A stretch of DNA of 64,000 nucleotides from Nodosilinea sp. PGN35 (GTDB taxonomy: Bacteria; Cyanobacteriota; Cyanobacteriia; Phormidesmidales; Phormidesmidaceae). This document shows positions 28,254 to 35,472 of this stretch, in pieces. Under the pieces are notes generated by a model. That model was not told the DNA's origin. It saw only the letters and a list, made by a program, of their open reading frames with translations, and did no database searches. The stretch is from positions 416,609 through 480,608 of the forward strand of contig NZ_JAQKQJ010000018.1 in the NCBI RefSeq assembly GCF_029109325.1, in the 5' to 3' direction. Position 1 is the stretch's first letter. Each line of letters starts with the position of its first letter. Position numbers and translations under genes: made by a program.

Positions 28254-29036
28254 ATGCGATCGCCCTTTCCAGGCATGAACCCCTACCTTGAAAATCCTGA
28301 GCTGTGGTCATCTATCCACAGCCGGTTGATTGTGGCGATCGCCGACGACCTGGTGGAGCATCTCAGTGAGAAGTACCGGGTTGAGATTGAAAAGCGCACC
28401 TACTTTTTCAGCGATGAGGACTCGGTTTTAGTCGGCATTCCAGACGTCGCCGTGGTGACCCATCAACGGACTCAGGCCCCTACGGCCACCGCCACCCTAG
28501 CGCCGACCGTGCAGCCTGAACAGGTCAAAGTGCCGATGGCGGAGGAAGTGACGGAGCGCTACCTCGAAATTCGCGAGGCGGCGACGGGAACCGTGGTTAC
28601 CGTGCTTGAGCTACTGTCGCCTAAAAACAAGCGCCCTGGGGAGGGGAGGATAGCCTACCTGCGGAAACGCAACCAGGCTTTAGCCAGTGCCTCACACCTG
28701 GTGGAAATTGACCTCCTGCGGGGCGGGCAACCCCTGCCGATGTCGGGCGAACAGTCCAGCCACTACCGAATTTTGGTATCGCGGGGCGATCGCCGTCCCC
28801 TGGCCGACCTATACCGATTCAACCTCCAGCAGCCGATTCCCCCGATACCGATACCGCTGATGGCCCAGGAGCCAGAACCCATGCTGGCCCTACAGCCCCT
28901 GCTACAGTACGTCTACGACAAAGGGCGATACGCTATGGCCATTGACTACAGCCAACCACCAGTGCCGCCCTTAGCCCCGGCAGATAGCGACTGGGTTACA
29001 GAGCAGCTCCAGATCAGGGAAGACGGAACCCAATGA
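28254..29036 (+). CDS. DUF4058 family protein
   Basis: A 260-residue protein opening RSPFPGMNPYLENPELWSSI, the DUF4058 signature, followed by IPDVAVVT, YLEIREAATGTVVTVLELLS, PKNKRPGEGRIAYLRKRNQA and HLVEIDLLRGG. ELLSPKNKRPG resembles the VEVVSPGT segment of Uma2, suggesting a related PD-(D/E)xK-type core (inference). The stop overlaps the ATG of the next gene (29033), which overlaps the DndD-like gene in turn, so three genes are translationally coupled. DUF4058 is common in cyanobacteria; function unknown. Confidence 0.85.
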   Translation: MRSPFPGMNPYLENPELWSSIHSRLIVAIADDLVEHLSEKYRVEIEKRTYFFSDEDSVLVGIPDVAVVTHQRTQAPTATATLAPTVQPEQVKVPMAEEVTERYLEIREAATGTVVTVLELLSPKNKRPGEGRIAYLRKRNQALASASHLVEIDLLRGGQPLPMSGEQSSHYRILVSRGDRRPLADLYRFNLQQPIPPIPIPLMAQEPEPMLALQPLLQYVYDKGRYAMAIDYSQPPVPPLAPADSDWVTEQLQIREDGTQ

Positions 29037-29203
29037 GTAAACTGACCGCTAAGGACGTGCATCGGCCCATCGACACCGCTTCCCCCGAGGTGCGGCAGAT
29101 CATTCAGCAGGTGCTCGAAATTGAGAAAGACCGGCTCGATCGCAACGATCGCGGCCTGGTCAACGCCGACATTCTGCGGATTGTGAAGGAAGCGGTGCAA
29201 TGA
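29033..29203 (+). CDS. 56-residue protein coupled to the DndD-like gene
   Basis: Too short for most ORF callers. ATG 29033 overlaps the DUF4058 stop and its own TGA overlaps ATG 29200 (ATGA both times). The product is helical and charged: SKLTAKDVHRPIDTASPEVR, QIIQQVLEIEKDRLDRNDRG, NADILRIVKEAV. It might be a small subunit or bridging factor of the ATPase. Double overlap on both sides strongly supports that it is translated. No family recognised. Confidence 0.7.
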   Translation: MSKLTAKDVHRPIDTASPEVRQIIQQVLEIEKDRLDRNDRGLVNADILRIVKEAVQ

Positions 29204-31275
29204 AGCTGCTGGGCCTCAAACTCTACAATTTTCGCCCCTTTTATGGCGAGCACGGGCTGAGCTTTGCCAAGACCGCCGACCACAACATCACCGTCATCCA
29301 CGGCAACAATGGCTCGGGCAAGACCGCCCTGCTCAACGCCTTTACCTGGGCGCTGTACGAACGCTTTACCGCTGCCCTGGCCTCGCCCGATCAACTGGTG
29401 AACCGACGGGCGCTGGCGGAGGCGGCAGATCGGGAGGCGGTGGATTGCTGGGTAGAGGTGGGCTTTGACCACGATGGCAAGCAGTACCGGGTGCGGCGAT
29501 CGTGCCAGGCCACTAAGCGGGGGGAGGCCGTTACCCAGTCGGCCAGTGAGGTGGCGATGCAGTTTGTGGGCGACGATGGCCGCTGGTCTACCCTGCCTGC
29601 TTCAAAAAACCCCGACGATGTGGTGGGGCGCATGCTGCCCAAGAGCCTGCACCAGTATTTTTTCTTTGACGGGGAGCGCATTGAGCAGCTGGTGCGCACC
29701 GACAACCGGGCCGAAATTGCTGAAGCCACCCAAAAGCTACTGGGGGTGAAGGTGCTCGACAATGCCATCAAGCACCTCAACGCCGCCCGCAAAACTCTGG
29801 AAGATGAGCTTTCGGGCATTGGCGACGCCGAAACCAAGAGCCTGTTGGCCCAGCGGCGCGACAAAGAAGCCACCCACGACGCCCTGGAAACCCGCCAGGC
29901 CGAGATTGACCAGGAGCTGGCCCACCAGGCCACCCTGAAGCAGGAGTACAGCCTGCGCCTGCGCGAGTCAGGGGAGTTTGAATCGCTCCAGCGGCGGATG
30001 GATCAGCTTACGGAGCAGGAAAAAGAGCTGCGCGATCGCCTCCAGGACGCCAAAAAGGTGCTCAAGCAGGCGATCTCGAACCGGGGCTACACGGTATTTT
30101 TGCCCTCGGTGATCGACAAATTTCGCGCCCTGGTGCAGGAGCGAGAGCAGCGGGGCGAGCTGCCCGCCGATGTCAAGCCACGGTTTGTGCAAGATCTGCT
30201 GGATCTGGAGCGCTGCATCTGCGGTATGGCGCTGCACCCCGGCACCCCCCACCGCCAGGCGGTAGAAGCCTGGCTGCACAAGTCGGGCCTGGCCGAGGTG
30301 GAATCGACCATCTACCGGCTAGAGGCGTGGGCCAACCAGCAGTCCGACCAGCAGGAGGACTTTTGGCGCGAGGTCGATCAGGAGCAGGCCACCATCAACC
30401 ACTGCAAGCAAAAGCTGTCGCAGATTGAAACCGACCTGGAAGACCTGCGCGACCAGCTGCGCACCAGCCCCCGCGAAGACATTCGCCAGCTCCAGGAGCG
30501 CATCGACGAGGTCGATTGCAAGAGCGAGGGCCTGATCTTAGAAAAGGGCCGCAACCAGGAGCGGATTGCCCTGCTGGGCAACGAGATTACTCAACTGCGC
30601 AAACAGGTGCGCGATCGCAAGCAAAACCAGAGCAAGCAGCAGCTGGCGGTAAAGCGCATTGAGGCGGCCCAGGAGGCGATCGATCGCCTCAAGGAACTGA
30701 AGCAAAATCAAGACCTTCTCTTTCGCCAGGAGCTGCAAGACACCCTCACCCAGCTCTACAGCGACATTTCCTTCAAGGCCTATATTCCCCGCATCAGCGA
30801 GAAGTACGAGCTAAACCTGGTGGAGCGGGTGGGCAACCAGGAGGTGCTGGTGGGCGCTTCGACTGGCGAAAACCAGATTCTCAGCCTGTCGTTTATCGGC
30901 AGCGTGGTGGAGCGCATTCGCCAGTGGAGCGAAAATAAGCTGGTGATGGGGCCAGACAGCAGCACGTTCCCGCTGGTGATGGATTCGCCCTTTGGCAGCC
31001 TGGATGAAATCTATCGGCGGCAGGTGTCTAAGCTGCTGCCGGGGCTGGCGGATCAGCTGATTGTGATGGCGAGCCCCACCCAGTGGCGCGGCGAGGTGGA
31101 AGAAGAAATGCTGCCTCGGGTGGGGCGAGAATATGTGCTGGTCTACAATTCTCCCAGGGACGATCTTCAGGGCGATACGATGATGCGCCTGGGCCGCGAA
31201 ACCTACCCGCTGATTCGGCAAAGCCCCGATGAGTTTGAGTTCACCGAGATTGTGGAGGTGCATCGCTATGGCTGA
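29200..31275 (+). CDS. DndD-like SMC/Rad50-type ATPase
   Basis: A 691-residue protein. N-terminal LKLYNFRPFYGEHGLSFA and Walker A GNNGSGKT (35-42) are of the RecF/SMC type; FFFDGERIEQL near 155 is typical of DndD. A long coiled coil follows with a CICG (about 338-341) at the hinge and further heptads to about 530. The C-terminal part has GASTGENQILSLSFIGS (signature) and PLVMDSPFGSLDE (Walker B). DndD is the ATPase of DNA phosphorothioation. No sulfurtransferase dndC, dndB or dndE is present within the window. Its start overlaps the 56-residue gene and its stop overlaps a nucleotidyltransferase. Confidence 0.75.
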   Translation: MKLLGLKLYNFRPFYGEHGLSFAKTADHNITVIHGNNGSGKTALLNAFTWALYERFTAALASPDQLVNRRALAEAADREAVDCWVEVGFDHDGKQYRVRRSCQATKRGEAVTQSASEVAMQFVGDDGRWSTLPASKNPDDVVGRMLPKSLHQYFFFDGERIEQLVRTDNRAEIAEATQKLLGVKVLDNAIKHLNAARKTLEDELSGIGDAETKSLLAQRRDKEATHDALETRQAEIDQELAHQATLKQEYSLRLRESGEFESLQRRMDQLTEQEKELRDRLQDAKKVLKQAISNRGYTVFLPSVIDKFRALVQEREQRGELPADVKPRFVQDLLDLERCICGMALHPGTPHRQAVEAWLHKSGLAEVESTIYRLEAWANQQSDQQEDFWREVDQEQATINHCKQKLSQIETDLEDLRDQLRTSPREDIRQLQERIDEVDCKSEGLILEKGRNQERIALLGNEITQLRKQVRDRKQNQSKQQLAVKRIEAAQEAIDRLKELKQNQDLLFRQELQDTLTQLYSDISFKAYIPRISEKYELNLVERVGNQEVLVGASTGENQILSLSFIGSVVERIRQWSENKLVMGPDSSTFPLVMDSPFGSLDEIYRRQVSKLLPGLADQLIVMASPTQWRGEVEEEMLPRVGREYVLVYNSPRDDLQGDTMMRLGRETYPLIRQSPDEFEFTEIVEVHRYG

Positions 31276-31696
31276 GAGGCCAACTATCACCAATGAACTC
31301 CTTCAGCGTATGACTGATGCGGTAGTGCAAGCCATTGAGCCTGAGTGGGTGATTCTGTTTGGTTCGCAGGCTAAAGGCACAGCCCGTCCCACCTCGGATA
31401 TAGATTTTTTGGTGGTAGAGGCTGAGCCGTTTGGGCCAGAACGTAGTCGTCGTAAAGAAGCGGCTAAGGTTTGGCGGGTATTGGCAAAGTTTGGCATTCC
31501 TACCGATGTGTTGATGTATAGCCTGGAGGAGATCGCTGAGTGGCAACACAGCCCAAACCATGTGATTGCGTGCGCTTTGCAGGAAGGTCAGGTGATGTAT
31601 GAGCGATCTAAAGCAGGCGAAAACGTTGCTTTTGGCAGGGCACCGCGATTTGCGGGCCTTGAAAGGAATGCTGAATCAGGAAGTATTTGCAGATGA
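31268..31696 (+). CDS. MNT-type nucleotidyltransferase antitoxin
   Basis: ATG 31268 overlaps the DndD-like stop by eight bases. GSQAKG at 32-37 and SDIDF with the two Asp residues at 44 and 46 are the nucleotidyltransferase signature. Residues after about 110 (SKAGENVAFGRAPRF) look out of family, because the gene overlaps the HEPN gene by 98 bases. MNT proteins AMPylate their HEPN partners (family knowledge). Confidence 0.75.
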   Translation: MAERPTITNELLQRMTDAVVQAIEPEWVILFGSQAKGTARPTSDIDFLVVEAEPFGPERSRRKEAAKVWRVLAKFGIPTDVLMYSLEEIAEWQHSPNHVIACALQEGQVMYERSKAGENVAFGRAPRFAGLERNAESGSICR

Positions 31697-31994
31697 GATA
31701 TTTGGATTTCACATTCAGCAGGCAGCGGAAAAGGCCATAAAAGCATGGTTGGCGGCGATCGGTGATGTCTTTCCCTACACCCATGATTTAGGAACGTTGT
31801 TACAAAGGTTAGAAGCCCGTGGGTATGATGTAAGCGAGTTTTGGGAACTGCTGGAATTTACACCCTATGCACTGCAATTTCGCTAGGACGTTCTCAATAC
31901 AGAAGATACAATCATTGATCGCAACCGGGAAATTTTTAGACTAGATTTACTATTCTCAAAAGTCGAAAAAGTAATAAACGGAGAGATGGCCTAA
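31599..31994 (+). pseudogene. HEPN domain toxin with in-frame TAG
   Basis: The frame encodes MSDLKQAKTLLLAGHRDLRA, FHIQQAAEKAIKAWLAAIGD, FPYTHDLGTLLQRLE and TPYALQFR, then TAG at 31884-31886, and the same frame continues DVLNTEDTIIDRNREIFRLD to a TAA at 31992. The normal motif at that point is FRYD, so TAG replaces a Tyr codon. The protein is cut before its C-terminal helix. It is the partner of the MNT gene with which it overlaps. Confidence 0.7.
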
Positions 31995-32088
31995 AATTTC
32001 GAGAGAAAACCTCCATGGTAAATATCACTGATGTCGTGTCACTAGAGGTTGTTGACAAACAGAAGCAAATTTATAAGGAAGTCAAAAA

Positions 32089-32280
32089 ATGACAGCTAGA
32101 GACTCAATACTGCGTGAATTGGATAAAACACCGGAAGATGTTTTGGCAACGGTGCTTTCATTTATTCAGTTCTTGAATTCAACCCAGACTCAGGAGAAGT
32201 TTGAAACGGCTTTTTTGAGTGAGTCTTTGCTAACCAAAGATTGGCTCTCGCCGGAGGAGGAGGCTTGGCAAGATTTGTAA
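32089..32280 (+). CDS. Antitoxin-type small protein of a PemK/MazF pair
   Basis: ATG 32089 overlaps the TGA of a 25-codon leader-like ORF (32015-32092). The product (63 residues) is TARDSILRELDKTPEDVLAT with a C-terminal SPEEEAWQDL, resembling DUF2281-like antitoxins. The toxin gene starts inside its 3' end. Confidence 0.65.
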   Translation: MTARDSILRELDKTPEDVLATVLSFIQFLNSTQTQEKFETAFLSESLLTKDWLSPEEEAWQDL

Positions 32281-32603
32281 GGGGCGCTGTGGTAGTCGTG
32301 CCGTTTCCTTTTTCGGATCTAACTCAGGCCAAGAGAAGGCCAGCGTTGGTGCTAGCAACTTTAGCAGGGGATGATGTAATTCTTTGTCAAATCACAAGTC
32401 AGGCTGTGCGCGATCGCTATTCTGTAGCGTTGGCACCTGCGGATTTTGGGAGTGGTAGTTTACCAAAGGATAGCAATATTCGTCCGAATAGGTTGTTTAT
32501 GGCTGATCGGGGTATTCTGTTATATAAAGTAGGCACGACATGCTTGAGCAAGTTATTGGAGGTTGTTCAACAGGTGGTCGGAATTCTGCAACTTGAGGCT
32601 TGA
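32265..32603 (+). CDS. PemK/MazF-family toxin (mRNA interferase)
   Basis: TTG 32265 is preferred: GGAGGAGGAGG lies just upstream (32253-32263). The protein begins LARFVRGAVVVVPFPFSDLT, the MazF/PemK start, with QAKRRPALVLATLAGDDVIL, CQITSQAV and SNIRPNRLFMADRGIL. It overlaps the antitoxin by 16 bases. PemK-like toxins cleave mRNA. Confidence 0.8.
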   Translation: MARFVRGAVVVVPFPFSDLTQAKRRPALVLATLAGDDVILCQITSQAVRDRYSVALAPADFGSGSLPKDSNIRPNRLFMADRGILLYKVGTTCLSKLLEVVQQVVGILQLEA

Positions 32604-32612
32604 CGGGTAGCG

Positions 32613-32723
32613 ATGGCAGAGAGTCGAATTCGGATTGCGAAGGATAAGGCGGAGTTGGTGAGGGCTTTGAGGGATGGGAGTGATGTGCTTGTATATTTTG
32701 TTTGCTTAGAGAAACTTTATTGA
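32613..32723 (+). pseudogene. Truncated copy of dnd-associated protein 4
   Basis: ATG 32613 encodes MAESRIRIAKDKAELVRALR, then 16 further residues to TGA. The next gene begins with the same block (ARVHFSEDKAELVRNLRSSD). It is the first 20 residues of that gene, duplicated and closed by a stop. No function expected. Confidence 0.6.
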
Positions 32724-32732
32724 TCACCTTAG

Positions 32733-33185
32733 ATGGCGCTGGCACGGGTTCATTTTTCAGAAGACAAAGCGGAACTGGTACGAAATTTGCGTTCGAGCGA
32801 TGGCGCGATCGGGCCTTTTCGTACCTATGCAGAAATTGTGACCTTTGCCGCTGCCCTGGGATTCCACAACTCACGGCGAGTACCGCTGGGCAACTATTCT
32901 AGAAAAGACCCGGATGCCGTTCTGCAAGAGCAGATTCGCGGTGTTGAGCTTATAAAGCTGATTGCTTTAGCCCATACTCAAGATCCAGAGATCTTGTGCG
33001 ATGACGAAGTGCATGACTACATACGAGTTGAAATTTTTGAGCAATATGTGAATGGTGGACTAGAGATTTTAGCGTCTGAATTGAGTGGTAGCGTAGACTA
33101 CTCAGACCAGGTTCTCTTGATGCTCAAGCTGAAGAAACAGACTCAGCAAAGCAGCACAAATTTTGATTTGTCTAAGTTTCTATAG
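32733..33185 (+). CDS. Dnd system-associated protein 4 family
   Basis: A 150-residue protein: FSEDKAELVRNLRSSDG, FRTYAEIVTFAAALGFHNSR, VEIFEQYVNGGLEILASELS, GSVDYSDQVLLML. This pattern matches the small protein family that co-occurs with DNA phosphorothioation (dnd) clusters and is of unknown function. It stands 10 bases after a truncated copy of itself. A strong hairpin and T-run follow. Confidence 0.75.
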   Translation: MALARVHFSEDKAELVRNLRSSDGAIGPFRTYAEIVTFAAALGFHNSRRVPLGNYSRKDPDAVLQEQIRGVELIKLIALAHTQDPEILCDDEVHDYIRVEIFEQYVNGGLEILASELSGSVDYSDQVLLMLKLKKQTQQSSTNFDLSKFL

Positions 33186-33196
33186 GCGGGTAAGAG

Positions 33197-33218
33197 CGGG
33201 AGAGGCATCCCGTTTTTT
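33197..33218 (+). terminator. Rho-independent terminator
   Basis: CGGGA (33197-33201) pairs with TCCCG (33208-33212), followed by six T. An outer repeat GGTAAGAGC/GCTCTTACC (33189-33197 and 33222-33230) extends it. It ends the dnd-associated gene. Confidence 0.6.
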
Positions 33219-33385
33219 GTAGCTCTTACCTTAAATTATGACTGTAGACTTGCACGGGCTCTCACCTAAACTAGAATCTTTAAAGCTTAAAGGTTAAGGA
33301 AAATGTGCAAACCGATGACGTTTAGGAGCGGCCGGGCTACTTTGGAGAAGCCTGCGCTGAGCTAGAAGCCCTCTCTGGCTGAACG

Positions 33386-34345
33386 ATGCCGAAAGACCTG
33401 CAATACTACGCCAAAAAGTTTGCGACGCTGAACGTCAACCGGCACCGAAAGCGAGGGTCGGCACCGCACAAGCCTGTGCTGTTGATTTCGGTGATGGAGC
33501 TAATCGAGCAGGGCAGGATGCGGTTAAATCAGGTGCCGCTGTCGCCGGAGCTAATTTCGACGTTTTTGAAGTACTGGCGCAGCCTGGTCAGAACGGAGCA
33601 TCGCTCGGATATTTCGCTGCCGTTTGTACATTTGACTGGGGATGGGTTTTGGCACCTGGCGTTTTACCCCGATAGTGAAACGGCAACGCCGACGGGGCTG
33701 GGCCGAAAGGGGGTAACGGCGGTGCGACGAATTGTGCAGTATGCATGGCTAGACCCGGAGCTGTTTGCGATTTTGCAAGACCCAGGGCAGCGGATAATTT
33801 TGCTGCGGATGCTGATCGATAGCTGGTTTGCGGGGCGATCGCATGAGATTGAGCAGCTATCATTAATCGATGAATTTGAGTTGGTGAAATCTCAGCTTTT
33901 GCGGGAGGGTGGTGCGACCTACAGGGTCGAAGACCTGAAGGATGAGGAGAATATTGTTGTCAGGAATGGGGCGTTTCGCAAGATTGTGGTGTCGCTCTAC
34001 GACCAGCGCTGCGCGTTTTGTGGGTTGAGGATTATTAGCGCGGATGGGCAGGACATTGTGGATGGTGCCCACATTAAGCCGTTTGCAGAGTTTAGGGATG
34101 ATCGCTTTGTGAATGGGCTGGCGCTGTGCAAGAACCACCACTGGGCGTTTGACCACGGCTGGTTTGGGGTGGATGACGACTACCGAATTGTGATTCCGCA
34201 GGAGCGGTTTATGGAGGAGCCAGCGGTGGAGAGTCGGGAGATGGTGGCGTTTAGGGGAGAGGCGATCGGGCTACCGGGGGAGCGGGAGTTTAGGCCAAGC
34301 TTGGATGGGTTAAGGTGGCATCGGGAGCGGTGGACGATAGGATAA
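33386..34345 (+). CDS. SBD-HNH restriction endonuclease (phosphorothioate-DNA type)
   Basis: A 319-residue protein. The N-terminal half (RHRKRGSAPHKPVLLISVME, FVHLTGDGFWHLAF, FELVKSQLLREGG) is the sulfur-binding/ScoMcrA-like domain, and the C-terminal half is HNH: CAFCGLRIISADGQDIVDGA, HIKPFAEF, NGLALCKNHHWAFDHGWF. Such proteins cut DNA that carries phosphorothioate, i.e. they depend on a dnd-modified target or act on incoming modified DNA. A duplicated 235-base piece of its 3' end lies at 35131-35365, with the MNT/HepT genes between. Confidence 0.8.
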   Translation: MPKDLQYYAKKFATLNVNRHRKRGSAPHKPVLLISVMELIEQGRMRLNQVPLSPELISTFLKYWRSLVRTEHRSDISLPFVHLTGDGFWHLAFYPDSETATPTGLGRKGVTAVRRIVQYAWLDPELFAILQDPGQRIILLRMLIDSWFAGRSHEIEQLSLIDEFELVKSQLLREGGATYRVEDLKDEENIVVRNGAFRKIVVSLYDQRCAFCGLRIISADGQDIVDGAHIKPFAEFRDDRFVNGLALCKNHHWAFDHGWFGVDDDYRIVIPQERFMEEPAVESREMVAFRGEAIGLPGEREFRPSLDGLRWHRERWTIG

Positions 34346-34398
34346 TGGTAGATAGTGCTGCCCTACCTTGGCCCAAAAAAGTCTTCTGAGATGCTGCG

Positions 34399-34728
34399 AT
34401 GGTTGCGATTCCTGCCCTAACTCAAGAACTCGGCATGGTTCTATCACTAGAAAGTCTTCAAGCCAATCGGGCTAAAATTCTGGCACTGGCTGAAAAGTAT
34501 GGCGCTTCTAATGTGCGGGTCTTTGGCTCGGTAGCTCGTGGAGAAGCCCAGGAAGATAGCGATGTCGATTTTTTAATTGATCTTGAACCAGGCCGGAGCT
34601 TACTCGATCACATTGGTTTCAAGCAAGAACTAGAAGATTTGCTGGGGCGATCGGTCGATGTTGCAGAGTCAATTACGCTGCACGACTTGATTCGCGATCG
34701 CGTTTTGAGGGATGCGATCGCGCTATGA
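34399..34728 (+). CDS. mntA: MntA-type nucleotidyltransferase antitoxin
   Basis: A 109-residue protein with GSVARG (43-48) and SDVDF (Asp 55 and 57), DHIGFKQELEDLLGRSVDV. The ATGA overlap at 34725 couples it to hepT. The pair lies within the duplicated 3' end of the HNH gene. Confidence 0.85.
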   Translation: MVAIPALTQELGMVLSLESLQANRAKILALAEKYGASNVRVFGSVARGEAQEDSDVDFLIDLEPGRSLLDHIGFKQELEDLLGRSVDVAESITLHDLIRDRVLRDAIAL

Positions 34729-35069
34729 CAGATGAAGACGCTCTTTACCTGAGTCATATTGGCGAAGCCATAGGGAGAATTGAGGATTATACGCAGGAGG
34801 GGCGAGAGGTTTTCTTACATACTCCACTCATTCAGGATGCTGTGATCCGAAATTTTGAGATTATTGGCGAAGCGACTAAAAACTTGTCGGATGAGTTAAG
34901 AGCAGAGAACTCAGATATTCGGTGGAGACAGATAGCGGGTTTTCGGGACATGTTGATCCATGAATACGCAAGAGTTAATTTGTCTAGAGTTTGGAATATT
35001 CTTGAGCAAGATTTACCTTTACTAAAAAAGCGTGTTAGCGAACTGTTAGATTCGCTGGGCAAGGCATAA
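34725..35069 (+). CDS. hepT: HepT-type HEPN toxin (DUF86)
   Basis: A 114-residue protein with RNFEIIGEATKNL and RDMLIHEY at 74-81 (Rx4HxY), the active site of HepT RNases. It overlaps mntA by four bases. Unlike the HEPN gene at 31599 it is intact. Confidence 0.85.
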   Translation: MTDEDALYLSHIGEAIGRIEDYTQEGREVFLHTPLIQDAVIRNFEIIGEATKNLSDELRAENSDIRWRQIAGFRDMLIHEYARVNLSRVWNILEQDLPLLKKRVSELLDSLGKA

Positions 35070-35104
35070 TATAGTCGTAAGCTAAAGCTAAGGGGCAAAG
35101 GCTG

Positions 35105-35365
35105 GTGGTGAAGTGGCTTGGCGTTTCAACTGTGAATGGGCTAGCGCTGTGCAAGAACTACTACTGGGCGTTTGGCCATGGGTGGTTTGGGGTGGATGAC
35201 GATTATAGAATTGTGATTCCGCAGGAGCGGTTTATGGAGGAGGCTGCGGTGGAGAGTCGGGAGATGGTGTCGTTTAGGGGGGAGGCGATCGGGTTGCCGG
35301 GGGAGAGGGAGTTTAGGCCGAGTTTGGAGGGGTTGAGGTGGCATCGGGAGCGGTGGAGGATATGA
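35105..35365 (+). pseudogene. Duplicated 3' fragment of the SBD-HNH gene
   Basis: Bases 35131-35365 are an ungapped copy of 34108-34342, about 90 percent identical by eye. The HNH residues are altered (CKNYYWAFGH for CKNHHWAFDH), so no nuclease activity remains. The upstream 26 bases are unrelated. It marks the right flank of the mntA-hepT pair. Confidence 0.75.
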
Positions 35366-35472
35366 TAAGGAACTCGCAACGCGTCGGAGAGCATTTTTAC
35401 TTTACTGTTGCTAGCTAATTCTGAATTTGGTTTAAGTCGTTTTGGTTCTTTAAAATAATCTTAGTATTAAAT

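Noticed and set aside
32015..32092. 25-codon ORF overlapping the antitoxin start
   Set aside because: ATGA overlap exists but there is no ribosome site or recognised homology; not listed as a gene.
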